Origin: Clostridiales bacterium
GTDB taxonomy: Bacteria > Bacillota > Clostridia > Lachnospirales > Lachnospiraceae
Length of the DNA: 35,856 nt
NCBI GenBank assembly: GCA_021203005.1
Contig: JAJQCB010000085.1
Coordinates: 1 to 35,856 of the forward strand
Reading direction: 5' to 3'
In this document: in pieces, positions 15,386 to 23,062 of the stretch
Numbering within the stretch: position 1 is the first letter of the stretch
How the letters are laid out: each line of letters starts with the position of its first letter
Translations under genes and position numbers: made by a program
The notes under the pieces: generated by a model
Told to the model about the DNA's origin: nothing
Databases searched by the model: none
The model's input: the letters and a program-made list of their open reading frames with translations, nothing else

Positions 15386-16915
15386 ATGAGCAATATAAGA
15401 TTTGAAATCGGAGAACTGACAGAGATCGAAGAGATAAAAGAGTTTCATACTGAAGCGGGCGCATCCATGCGTTACCGATTGACAATAAAACTTCTGACAG
15501 TTTCTCCGGAATCCGACTTTAGCGTTGAGGATATTTGCGATTTCAGGCGGAAAGTATATCTTTATGCGCCTTTTTTTGATGCATGCGGGCTTCCGTATAT
15601 TGCAGACGAAGCGGAAGCGGTAGTAAAACCTGATCTTCCGTTGTACGATACAGAGGAAAGATGGGTAGAGTTGAAAGTACGGTCTGTCATACGGGGAAGA
15701 ATTCTGTCAGAAACAGATATAGAAAATGTAAAAGATGAAAAACTATATATCGGAAATGTGAGTTTTGATTACTGGAAGAATTTAAAGAGCGATGTAGAGG
15801 TAATAGCGAAATGGAACAGATCTATGCCGAAATCCTGTTATTCTGACCTAGATCGGTGCGTTCAATGTGCGCTTGCCACAGGCAATCATCTTGCATTTGC
15901 AAAATATTTTACGGAAAAGGCAAAGCCGAGAAAAGAAATTGCCGCTGTTGTCTTAGAAAAATATCTTGATAGATATAACAAAAAAGATGAATGGAACCAG
16001 TGGAAAATTCTTCCGACCGCTATTTGGCGGAGTTTAGATTTCGAATATACGGAAAATAATCTGAAATGGAATGCCTACGATTATGCTCAAATGAGTACGT
16101 GGATTAAGAGGGTCGGTTCGGTTCCTGACAAGGATATCCTGGTTCAGCTGGCGCTCAGTATGGGGCTGGATGGGGACGAGACAGATATGCTTCTTATGGC
16201 ATCTGGGTATGATCGACTCTATCTGCTGGATGCGGCGGATCTGTTTGCGAAAATCGCGCTTGATAAATACGGGAATGATACGGTTACATCTGATTATGAC
16301 AAAAGAAAAGAGGTCTTCGAACAGCAGAAAAAGTTCATGGCTTCACAGACAGATTTGGAGTTAAAATACATTTTAAATGAATTAGAACCGGAACAGCGGT
16401 CGGATTTTGAAAACTGCTTTTTATCTGCCTTAGAAGAAAAGGAATGTGCCGGTGAGTTTAAAGCGGAAAGAGATATCATTATAGAAATTTTAAATGATTT
16501 AAAAGATATGCGGAAAACAGGTAATTTGGACGCCGGGAAATGGTACGTTACGGAAAAGAAAGATAAAAAAGGCCATATAAAATATATTGACATAACGGAA
16601 GTTAAAAAGGATGATACGCATAGGTATTGGGGGATACAAAAACAATCAGACAGTTCTGAAATAATTGTATGGAGATATGAGTACGTACCAATAGCAGGAA
16701 ATAAACAGGAGTCTTCACAGACAGATTCGGATTTATCCGAATCATCGTGTTTGAATTTTATCCGGGATTATGGCGACAGAAAAATCAAATACATTTTAAA
16801 TGAATTAGAACCGGAACAGCGGTCGGATTTTGAAAACTGCTTTTTATCTGCCTTAGAAGAAAAGGAATGTGCCGGTGAGTTTAGGATGAAAAAAACGCCG
16901 TTAAAGAAATTTTAA
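15386..16915 (+). CDS. unrecognised protein with HTH-like segment and first half of an internal duplication; ends at a frameshift
   Basis: 510 residues from ATG 15386 (GGGAGGG upstream; the ORF track start at 15350 has none). Residues 1-150 have no recognisable family. Around residues 230-300 the segment VPDKDILVQLALSMGLDGDETDMLLMASGYDRLY resembles the lambda-repressor/XRE-like repeat found in Lachnospiraceae kinase-associated proteins. The segment YILNELEPEQRSDFENCF then occurs twice, about 140 residues apart, because 97 bases (16364-16460 and 16787-16883) are identical. The second copy loses its frame beside a run of seven A and ends as RMKKTPLKKF. The continuation is found in the next ORF, so this gene and the following one were probably one. 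It sits directly after the CARF-HEPN gene. Confidence 0.6.
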   Translation: MSNIRFEIGELTEIEEIKEFHTEAGASMRYRLTIKLLTVSPESDFSVEDICDFRRKVYLYAPFFDACGLPYIADEAEAVVKPDLPLYDTEERWVELKVRSVIRGRILSETDIENVKDEKLYIGNVSFDYWKNLKSDVEVIAKWNRSMPKSCYSDLDRCVQCALATGNHLAFAKYFTEKAKPRKEIAAVVLEKYLDRYNKKDEWNQWKILPTAIWRSLDFEYTENNLKWNAYDYAQMSTWIKRVGSVPDKDILVQLALSMGLDGDETDMLLMASGYDRLYLLDAADLFAKIALDKYGNDTVTSDYDKRKEVFEQQKKFMASQTDLELKYILNELEPEQRSDFENCFLSALEEKECAGEFKAERDIIIEILNDLKDMRKTGNLDAGKWYVTEKKDKKGHIKYIDITEVKKDDTHRYWGIQKQSDSSEIIVWRYEYVPIAGNKQESSQTDSDLSESSCLNFIRDYGDRKIKYILNELEPEQRSDFENCFLSALEEKECAGEFRMKKTPLKKF

Positions 16916-17095
16916 TAGATATGAAAAAGGACGTTGATAAATGGGATATTACGGAAAATAAAAAGGATGGCAATGTAAAATATATTAACATGAACGAAAA
17001 GAATACGCATACGTATTGGAGGATACAAAAGCAATCAGACAGTTCTGAAATAGTTGTATGGAGATATGAGGACGTACCAATAGCGAGATATAAAA
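16340..17095 (+). repeat. tandem duplication of a roughly 370-base coding segment
   Basis: Unit 1 (about 16340-16706) and unit 2 (about 16712-17095) both read from ...CTTCACAGACAGATT through the identical 97-base block to the ACAATCAGACAGTTCTGAAAT and TGGAGATATGAG blocks. The distance between copies is 423 bases at the left end and 389 at the right, so unit 2 has a net loss of 34 bases, not a multiple of three. That loss is the cause of the reading-frame break between the two ORFs. Confidence 0.85.
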
Positions 17096-18174
17096 CGAAG
17101 CTAAGCCGGAATATAGAAGGTGATATACAGAAGTTTATAAATGAGTTTGAAAAATCTTACGGAAAAAAGAATATCCAGGAGACAGAATATCTTACAAATC
17201 TGATGGGCAAGTTGTACAGGGATAAAGGAGTTACGGTAACAGATAATGGCAGTATATCCATATCGCTTCCGGGTGAAAGCCATGTAGAACCGAAAAAATT
17301 AATTGAGCAGAGGCGTTATGGCTACTTAAAAAAGATGGATAATTTCCTGAAAGACCGGGAGGCATATGAAAAATATTTACCGGATGACCCGAACTCCTGT
17401 GAATGGAAGTGGGAGTGGTCAGGCAACGTGAGCGATTTGGTATCGCATATTGATAATTGCGGCCGCTTGCTGAGTAAGGATGGAAGAAAATCGGGATACA
17501 GAACGGGGAATGGACTGAATCAGGCTACCATAATCTGGAACAGGAGGAGCAAACTATTTGACCCCTATGATTTGCCAAATGCCAGTGCGCGAAGAAGCAC
17601 ATTGAGAAATATGCTGTTTGGCAGGGGAGGTAAGAATAAGTTTGATGTGATAACCCAGATAGATAAGGCGGATTTTTTTAAGTTTCTCGTGATCACGGGG
17701 CATGAGGATGACATCGGAATTTATATGAAAAAACTTGGTTTTTGGAAGGAAGACTTGTATTCCTTGTATTCGCCAAATTTTGAGTTACACATTGATCCGG
17801 AAGATTTTCAAATAGATCCGGAAGGTCTTAAAATGGAATCCTGCGATTATATTTGTGACAGGAAAGATTTGCTGTTGCTGTATGCCCTGGTATACAGGGA
17901 TGAACTGCTTGATTCTTACTTTTTTTCCGGCAAAACCCGTGAGGAAAGAAATAAATTAAAGCAAAAGTTTCCGTTCCTTGAAGTCGTAATGGAGATTTCA
18001 AATACGATAGTGCGCAGTTATTACCTGCAGCGAAAAAATCCGGCTGCTTCATTCCATGGACCATGGATCCTTCGCGGGGCAGGTATTGACGGCATCGTTT
18101 ATTCAGACGACGTCATGTTTTTTGAAGAAAAAGGGCGGAGAGTCAGGAGTGCTGAAAATGAGCGGGAACGATAG
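16921..18174 (+). CDS. continuation of the duplicated gene after the frameshift; unrecognised C-terminal half
   Basis: 417 residues. The N-terminus (KWDITENKKDGNVKYI..., QKQSDSSEIVVWRYEDVPIA) is the second copy of residues 380-450 of the previous ORF. The same frame is open further upstream (DEKNAVKEILID) with no start codon, and the ATG at 16921 has no ribosome site, so this ORF is most likely the rest of the preceding gene. The unique part has a weak HTH-like stretch (DFFKFLVITGHEDDIGIYMKKLGF) followed by RKDLLLLYALVYRDELLDSYFF, similar in layout to the HTH-like region of the first ORF. Its function is unknown. Its last 17 bases overlap the kinase gene, so it is in the same operon. Confidence 0.55.
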   Translation: MKKDVDKWDITENKKDGNVKYINMNEKNTHTYWRIQKQSDSSEIVVWRYEDVPIARYKTKLSRNIEGDIQKFINEFEKSYGKKNIQETEYLTNLMGKLYRDKGVTVTDNGSISISLPGESHVEPKKLIEQRRYGYLKKMDNFLKDREAYEKYLPDDPNSCEWKWEWSGNVSDLVSHIDNCGRLLSKDGRKSGYRTGNGLNQATIIWNRRSKLFDPYDLPNASARRSTLRNMLFGRGGKNKFDVITQIDKADFFKFLVITGHEDDIGIYMKKLGFWKEDLYSLYSPNFELHIDPEDFQIDPEGLKMESCDYICDRKDLLLLYALVYRDELLDSYFFSGKTREERNKLKQKFPFLEVVMEISNTIVRSYYLQRKNPAASFHGPWILRGAGIDGIVYSDDVMFFEEKGRRVRSAENERER

Positions 18175-19243
18175 AATGGGCAGGAATCTGATCGCGGAAA
18201 CCGGGAATGCGGTAATATACAGCAATGGTGAAGATGGCGATACTATTTTTGCAATCAAAAAATATAAAGATGCCGGTCGCGCCATGCAGTTTATGGAGCA
18301 TGAAAAGAAAATCTCCCATGAAATATATGCCAGGACGCAAAAAAGAGAGGCGGTCATTCCGATTCTTGACATCACAGAGGACGGATGCGGGCGCATGATG
18401 TTGAAGAAACACGGACATTTTTTAAATGACCTGATCCCCGAACTGGAAGACAGATATGATAGCAGCAGCACCAGAGGACTTTTGATCCGGCTGAATATCA
18501 TAAAGGAGATACTGACATCTCTGGATACGATCCATTTTTGCGGAATGGATGAGGGAAGCGGTTATGTGCATCTCGATATTCACCCCGGGAATATATTTTT
18601 TGAAAACACGGATATAGAGCATGGACGGATCGGGACAGCGAAATTCCTTGATTTTCTGAGTGCCAGGCCGGTGAGCGGCAACCGTGTGCTGCAGGATGGT
18701 GCGGAATTGATTATTGCAACGCCCGTATATGCGGCGCAGGAATATCTTGAGGGGACTATGGATGCTGTGTGCAGGGCGGCGGACCTGTATTCTGTTGGGA
18801 AAATTTTTTGCAGAATGCTTTTTCGCGGCCCGGTGTCATCGTGGGAAGAGGATCGCCTGAAGTATTCAAAGGCTGCGATTGAGAAAGCGCTGGGAAGCAG
18901 CCTGAGCGCGGACATCATCGCTCCTTTTATCCGGTGTGCCCTGGACAGTAATCCGAGGTACCGCTATCAGACAGCCGGTGAGATGAGACAGGCAGTGGAA
19001 GACATGAGTGCTGTCCTGCGTGACTGTGAGAAGAGAAAGTTTGACAGCGTATTTTCCTATCTGTTCGATCATGGATTCGTATGGAAAGAATCCTGGCTGG
19101 AGGAGTTGGAATGCGGGGAGGGGAAACTCCTGGAATCAGCAAACCGTCTGAAAGAAGCGTTGCTGAGAGACCATATAAGCAGCTCCAAATGTTACTATAT
19201 CTACAGAGGCCTCCGCGGGTTATTAGAGAAAAACAAAAAATGA
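18158..19243 (+). CDS. divergent Ser/Thr protein kinase
   Basis: A 361-residue cytosolic kinase-fold protein. Motifs in order: FAIKKYKD (ATP-site lysine) near residue 31, an aspartate-containing catalytic loop YVHLDIHPGNIFF near 134 (HxDxxxxN with the usual R replaced by L), FLDF in place of DFG near 158, and TPVYAAQEYLEG in the activation/APE position. All residues needed for phosphotransfer are present in altered form, so activity is probable. The last 70 residues are helical. ATG 18158 has CAGGAG upstream and overlaps the previous stop. The ORF ends at a TGA after AAAAACAAAAAA, and the next frame continues immediately with TPR-like sequence, so kinase and TPR may form one protein split by a frameshift. 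Confidence 0.8.
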   Translation: MSGNDRMGRNLIAETGNAVIYSNGEDGDTIFAIKKYKDAGRAMQFMEHEKKISHEIYARTQKREAVIPILDITEDGCGRMMLKKHGHFLNDLIPELEDRYDSSSTRGLLIRLNIIKEILTSLDTIHFCGMDEGSGYVHLDIHPGNIFFENTDIEHGRIGTAKFLDFLSARPVSGNRVLQDGAELIIATPVYAAQEYLEGTMDAVCRAADLYSVGKIFCRMLFRGPVSSWEEDRLKYSKAAIEKALGSSLSADIIAPFIRCALDSNPRYRYQTAGEMRQAVEDMSAVLRDCEKRKFDSVFSYLFDHGFVWKESWLEELECGEGKLLESANRLKEALLRDHISSSKCYYIYRGLRGLLEKNKK

Positions 19244-19334
19244 AATAAGAGAATACGGGAAGATAAAAAATCTGCTGCTGGTATCAGGAGTATCCTGCTG
19301 CAATTATACAGGGCGCAGCAGCGAAGCCATAGAA

Positions 19335-20297
19335 TTGTATGAAGAACTCCGGGCAGATGAAGTGGATATGGAGTTGCAGGATTATCTGGTGCTGCTCAAC
19401 CGGACAGCGGTATCCTATGCAGATTCCCTGGATTATGAGGGAGCCTGCCGTCTGATTGAAAAAAGTATTTCTTCGCTGGAAGCCATAAAAAAGATCAATG
19501 CTGAGATCGCGGGAAATCTTAATTTAAAAGCATCTGCAACCTTTGTGAAAGATCTGGCCCGGGCCTATTCGGCGAAAGGCTGTTACATGACACTCTGCGG
19601 TCGGAATGAGGATGACAGTAAAACGCCGCTATATTACTTTGGCAAAGCACTGGAGGAATTTGGGGAAGATCGCGGGAACCGGAGGATTACGGCATCGCAT
19701 ATCCTGCAGTATGCGATTGAGAAAAAAGACAGAGCTATCTTTGAAAAATATGCTTTGGAAGAGAATTACTTTGGCCTGGAGGATAGCCGGGGAGCAGACA
19801 GATCCCCTGCCCATATTCTGGAAAATCTTCTGTTGCAGGGAGATCCTTACGTGCTCCATGTATTTCTTAAGGGAATTTACAGTTTTTACCTGAATAAGGC
19901 TGATGAGTCTTTTTCAGATATCCTGAAATCCGCTTTGTACCATGAGTTTTTGTGCTTTGAAAAAAATGACCCGATGGAGCTGGTGTTCCGCTGGGCGGGA
20001 ATGATTTTATATGAGAAGAATGGACATAAGGCGGATGCTGATGTGCTTCGCGCGTACAATCTTGCGATGTCATATGTCCCGGAGGCGGAGATCCATCCGG
20101 AGCAGCCAATCAATATTCTGACTCTGGCCACATATCAGTCCAGATACCAGTACAATGAGATAGCTGGTGGGGATAATGAAAAGCTGTATGGGGAGTTTGT
20201 GGAGCATTGCCATCGCTTCGGGGATGAAAGAATTGCAGAGATATACAAAGGAGGACCGGAAAGATTAAATGAAGTCCTGACTTTTGAATATGTATGA
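19335..20297 (+). CDS. TPR-like helical repeat protein, N-terminus unclear
   Basis: The ORF track starts at a TTG (19335) without a ribosome site, but the frame is open back to about 19230 and encodes a typical TPR-like beginning (LLLVSGVSCCNYTGRSSEAIELYEEL). Further helical pairs follow (LNRTAVSYADSLDYEGACRLIEKSI; AYSAKGCYMTLCG... LYYFGKALEEF). The absence of a start codon in the open region, and the junction to the kinase ORF at a run of six A, suggest that this is the C-terminal part of a kinase-TPR protein displaced by one base. TPR modules mediate protein contacts. It is followed by a long hairpin and then a separate LRR gene, so it probably ends the CRISPR-linked operon. Confidence 0.6.
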   Translation: MYEELRADEVDMELQDYLVLLNRTAVSYADSLDYEGACRLIEKSISSLEAIKKINAEIAGNLNLKASATFVKDLARAYSAKGCYMTLCGRNEDDSKTPLYYFGKALEEFGEDRGNRRITASHILQYAIEKKDRAIFEKYALEENYFGLEDSRGADRSPAHILENLLLQGDPYVLHVFLKGIYSFYLNKADESFSDILKSALYHEFLCFEKNDPMELVFRWAGMILYEKNGHKADADVLRAYNLAMSYVPEAEIHPEQPINILTLATYQSRYQYNEIAGGDNEKLYGEFVEHCHRFGDERIAEIYKGGPERLNEVLTFEYV

Positions 20298-20353
20298 TAC
20301 CAGGGTCAAAAGGTCATGAATGGAGCGCTTGCGGTCCAATTCATGGGTATCAT
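20294..20353 (+). repeat. 60-base imperfect inverted repeat, structured element
   Basis: ATGATACC (20294-20301) pairs with GGTATCAT (20346-20353), and CATGAATGGA (20315-20324) pairs with TCCAATTCATG (20335-20345) with one bulged T, around the loop GCGCTTGCGG. One side carries a 13-base unpaired bulge (AGGGTCAAAAGGT). There is no T-tract, so it is not a standard terminator. It could be a small structured RNA, a processing site or a short mobile repeat. Confidence 0.55.
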
Positions 20354-20417
20354 CATATGCATCAGATATATGGATGCCGATTGATATTGTCTGAATAAAG
20401 TGGAGGGAAAATCAGAG

Positions 20418-21545
20418 ATGGAAGAGTATGAGGAGTATTGGGATTTTGAAGCAGGTGAAACAGAGAACTGTCTAGACGATCGATCGCAGATAGAAGAAGT
20501 TGGAGATTTCCGGATTGCTGACCAGCATACCCTTGTGGGAGTAGGCGGTTATATCCGAAAGACAGAGACATATGTCGGGATTCCCGATCACATCAGACGG
20601 ATTGGGGAAAAAGCATTTGCAGGATGCGAGAATCTCATGGCAGTGAATATTCCGGATTCTGTGACAGAGATTGATGCAGGGGCATTTTCCTGCTGTGAAT
20701 CACTGAAGATAATCAAAATTCCGGCTTCGGTAAAAATAATCAGACCGGAAACGTTTGCACATTGCATCCGCCTGAAAAAAGTGATCCTGCCCGATTCGCT
20801 GGAAGCCATACAGGAACATGCGTTTTATCGCTGCAGATCTTTGGATGATATTTGTGTCGCGTCAGATGTCAGGATAGACGAAACAGCGTTTGAGCTTTGT
20901 TCACCGAAATCCCGGACGATCGCATTGTTTTATCCGGGAGATATCGATGACGAGATAATTTCCGGAACAGAGGAGAGGCTGAAAAAGGCAATGCAATCTG
21001 AATATGACTATACATTTTGTCCGGAATACAGGAGTATGGCAGATGCTTATTATAAATCTGATATTCAGATCCTTGTGATAGACGCAAATTTACTTTTTGA
21101 GGAAAATGAAGACTATGAAGGGATTTATCGTGCTCAGATCCGGGAGATGTTTGAAACTTTTGCTTCCCCGGCATTTATGATGGTCAACTATGAAAAATAT
21201 TATTACAACGAAAGGGAAGAAAGCGGTGGGAATGATCTATGGTGCGGTGAAAGCTATCTGAACTCTTTTGTCGCTAATGCCGCTGTTGACGCCGGCTTTG
21301 GTGGAAAAATAACTGACGAAATGTATCATGTTGTTTTCTTTTCCCTTGAAACAGGTGCATTTTATACATTGCGGAAGAGTATGTTTACTGAGGAAGGAGA
21401 TCTGGCGGAGTTTTTGAAAAATTTCGGACGTGGGCTTGACGTAGAGAGATATGGTAAATTGCTGACATTGGATCCGGCGAGCACTCCAATCGAATATTTG
21501 GAATTTTTTCACTGGGATGAAGACGATGAGGAGGATGATGAGTGA
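20418..21545 (+). CDS. cytosolic BspA-type leucine-rich repeat protein
   Basis: A 375-residue protein without a signal peptide. Residues 50-165 carry about five LRR_5 repeats (IGEKAFAGCENLMAVNIPDSV, IDAGAFSCCESLKIIKIPASV, PETFAHCIRLKKVILPDSL, QEHAFYRCRSLDDI). The remaining 210 residues form a separate, unrecognised domain (YKSDIQILVIDANLLFEENEDY, MYHVVFFSLETGAFYTLRKSMF) with an acidic tail. LRRs act as protein-binding scaffolds, and the intracellular location here suggests a sensor or adaptor. The ATG at 20418 has GGAGGG at 10 bases; the GTG at 20400 is inside that ribosome site. A strong terminator follows, so this is the last gene of its transcript. Confidence 0.82.
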   Translation: MEEYEEYWDFEAGETENCLDDRSQIEEVGDFRIADQHTLVGVGGYIRKTETYVGIPDHIRRIGEKAFAGCENLMAVNIPDSVTEIDAGAFSCCESLKIIKIPASVKIIRPETFAHCIRLKKVILPDSLEAIQEHAFYRCRSLDDICVASDVRIDETAFELCSPKSRTIALFYPGDIDDEIISGTEERLKKAMQSEYDYTFCPEYRSMADAYYKSDIQILVIDANLLFEENEDYEGIYRAQIREMFETFASPAFMMVNYEKYYYNEREESGGNDLWCGESYLNSFVANAAVDAGFGGKITDEMYHVVFFSLETGAFYTLRKSMFTEEGDLAEFLKNFGRGLDVERYGKLLTLDPASTPIEYLEFFHWDEDDEEDDE

Positions 21546-21571
21546 TTAATATATAGGAATCGATTACATGG

Positions 21572-21601
21572 AGCAGTGTTTTTTAACACTGCTTTTTTTT
21601 G
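21572..21601 (+). terminator. Rho-independent terminator
   Basis: AGCAGTGTT (21572-21580), loop TTTT, AACACTGCT (21585-21593), then eight T. A perfect 9-bp stem with a strong T-tract, 27 bases after the LRR stop. Confidence 0.92.
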
Positions 21602-21640
21602 TGTCCTTTTTTCAGGCATCCCTCTGTATTAAAGTATAAT
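21594..21640 (+). promoter_or_regulatory. intergenic T6GTGT motif and TATAAT box upstream of the PH-domain gene
   Basis: TTTTTTGTGTCCTTTTTTCAG follows the terminator. It closely resembles the intergenic sequence at 29753 (TTTTTTGTGTACCTTATTTCAG), and a shorter match lies at 24307. A consensus -10 box TATAAT is at 21635-21640, about 55 bases before the ATG; no clear -35 box is present. Confidence 0.4.
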
Positions 21641-21693
21641 CAGAAGCTATGAAAAAGCGGAACTGCTGTCACAGCTCTGAAAGGGGAATGGAT

Positions 21694-22398
21694 ATGAAGT
21701 ACAGAAAATATATAGGTTACATAATACCCGGGTTTACGACATATGAGGTGAAGACGGATTATTTCATTATAGAGTCCGGCATTTTAAATAAGAAGTACTC
21801 CTATGTCCCGATACACCAGTTGGCGGATCAGGTTGAACTGAAGCAGACTTTCCTCGGGCGATGGATGGGTGATTTCGGCAGCATTCACTTTACAACTCAT
21901 AATGGAGAAGAGGTGACTTTTTCCCAGATCAAAAAAGCCGGGTATCTGATGCAGGTTCTCCCCGGATTGATCAAAAGTGAAAACATGAGATACGTGGATG
22001 CACTGAACAAGGCCCGCTATGATATGTACAAGGGAAAACCGGCCAGAAAAAATAAACGATATGCAAAATGTTTTGCAGAAAAAAACCGGTTTTATTTTCC
22101 GGGGTTTGAGTCCTACTTTCTGGATCAGGATCAGCTGATCGTCCGGCAGGGGATTTTAAGGAAACAGGAAATGAATATTTACCTGGAAAATTTTGACAGC
22201 ATGTTTCACACAGAACGCTCTTTCGCAGAGCGGGTTCTGGGGTTCGGAACGATATCTTTGAAATGCGGCTCGGAGAAAGTAATCCTGCGTCATATTTCAT
22301 CCGCAGAAGCCATTGCCTGGATTTTAACAAAAACCATACCTCAGGCCAAAATCATTTATTACGCCTATCAGGCTTTTCAGAAGAAAGCAGGGGTGTAG
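21694..22398 (+). CDS. tandem bacterial PH-like domain protein
   Basis: A 234-residue soluble protein built of two similar halves. Residues 1-95 (YFIIESGILNKKYSYVPIHQLADQVELKQTFLGRWMGDFGSIHF) and residues 130-225 (QLIVRQGILRKQEMNIYLENFDSMFHTERSFAERVLGFGTISL) both follow the bPH_2/YdbS pattern of a beta-rich domain with the 'G-I-L' strand and 'LG-x-GSI' turn, but there are no membrane segments. The ligand is unknown. The ATG at 21694 is chosen for its spacing to AAGGGG; 21649 and 21688 are upstream alternatives. It leads a tight group with clpP. The 5' end of this gene also occurs, degraded, at position 61-100. Confidence 0.68.
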   Translation: MKYRKYIGYIIPGFTTYEVKTDYFIIESGILNKKYSYVPIHQLADQVELKQTFLGRWMGDFGSIHFTTHNGEEVTFSQIKKAGYLMQVLPGLIKSENMRYVDALNKARYDMYKGKPARKNKRYAKCFAEKNRFYFPGFESYFLDQDQLIVRQGILRKQEMNIYLENFDSMFHTERSFAERVLGFGTISLKCGSEKVILRHISSAEAIAWILTKTIPQAKIIYYAYQAFQKKAGV

Positions 22399-22444
22399 AG
22401 ATATGGAGAGTCATGTTTTTTAAGCCGAAAGGAGATGCAGAAAG

Positions 22445-23062
22445 ATGAATGTACAGGTAAAAAGCAGCAATGGGATCACTTTGGTTCCGGTGGAGACGCG
22501 CCTGATGGCAGAACGCAATATTTTTATTGAGGGCGAGATCAATTCGGAAAGCGCCTGTGAGTTCGTAAAAAAGGTTATGTACTTAAACAGCGAGGATGCG
22601 GAAGAACCGATTCATGTCCTGATCAATTCAAACGGCGGCGAGATCAATGCCGGGATGCTGATGTACGATGTGATCCAGGCCAGTAAAGCGCCGATCCGGA
22701 TGTATTGTATTGGGCACGCCTACAGCATGGCGGCAGTGCTCTTTGCCAGCGGCAATTACGGGCGCTACATGCTGCCGCACGGAGAGCTGATGCTCCATGA
22801 GCCGCTGCTCGGAAACCGGGTGGGAGGGAACTCTTCCTCCATCAAATCGATTTCCGACAGCTTGCAGGAGTCAAAGCGGGTCATGAACCGGATCCTGGCA
22901 AAGCACACGGGGAAAACAGAAAAAGCGGTGGAAAAGGCGACAAATTATGACCATTACTTCAGCCCGGAGGAAAGTATCGCGTTCGGGCTGTGTGATGAGA
23001 TTGTAGGGTTTGACAGAATGATGGAGGATGAAAACGGTTATGGACAAAATGATACTTGGTGA
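22445..23062 (+). CDS. ClpP-family serine protease paralogue
   Basis: A 205-residue ClpP-like peptidase. NIFIEGEINSESA, then HVLINSNGGEINAGMLMYDVIQ, the nucleophile region AYSMAAVLFASG (Ser near residue 97) and the histidine segment MLPHGELMLHEPL (His near 122) are all present. The third catalytic residue of housekeeping ClpP lies in DRDxxMsaxEA; here the region reads NYDHYFSPEESIAFGLCDEI, so an aspartate is available but displaced. A hydrophobic-patch loop for Clp ATPases cannot be judged by eye. The gene overlaps the next gene, a VirD4-like ATPase, by 23 bases, which suggests a functional pair in place of ClpX/ClpC. AAAGGAGA is the ribosome site. Confidence 0.9.
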   Translation: MNVQVKSSNGITLVPVETRLMAERNIFIEGEINSESACEFVKKVMYLNSEDAEEPIHVLINSNGGEINAGMLMYDVIQASKAPIRMYCIGHAYSMAAVLFASGNYGRYMLPHGELMLHEPLLGNRVGGNSSSIKSISDSLQESKRVMNRILAKHTGKTEKAVEKATNYDHYFSPEESIAFGLCDEIVGFDRMMEDENGYGQNDTW

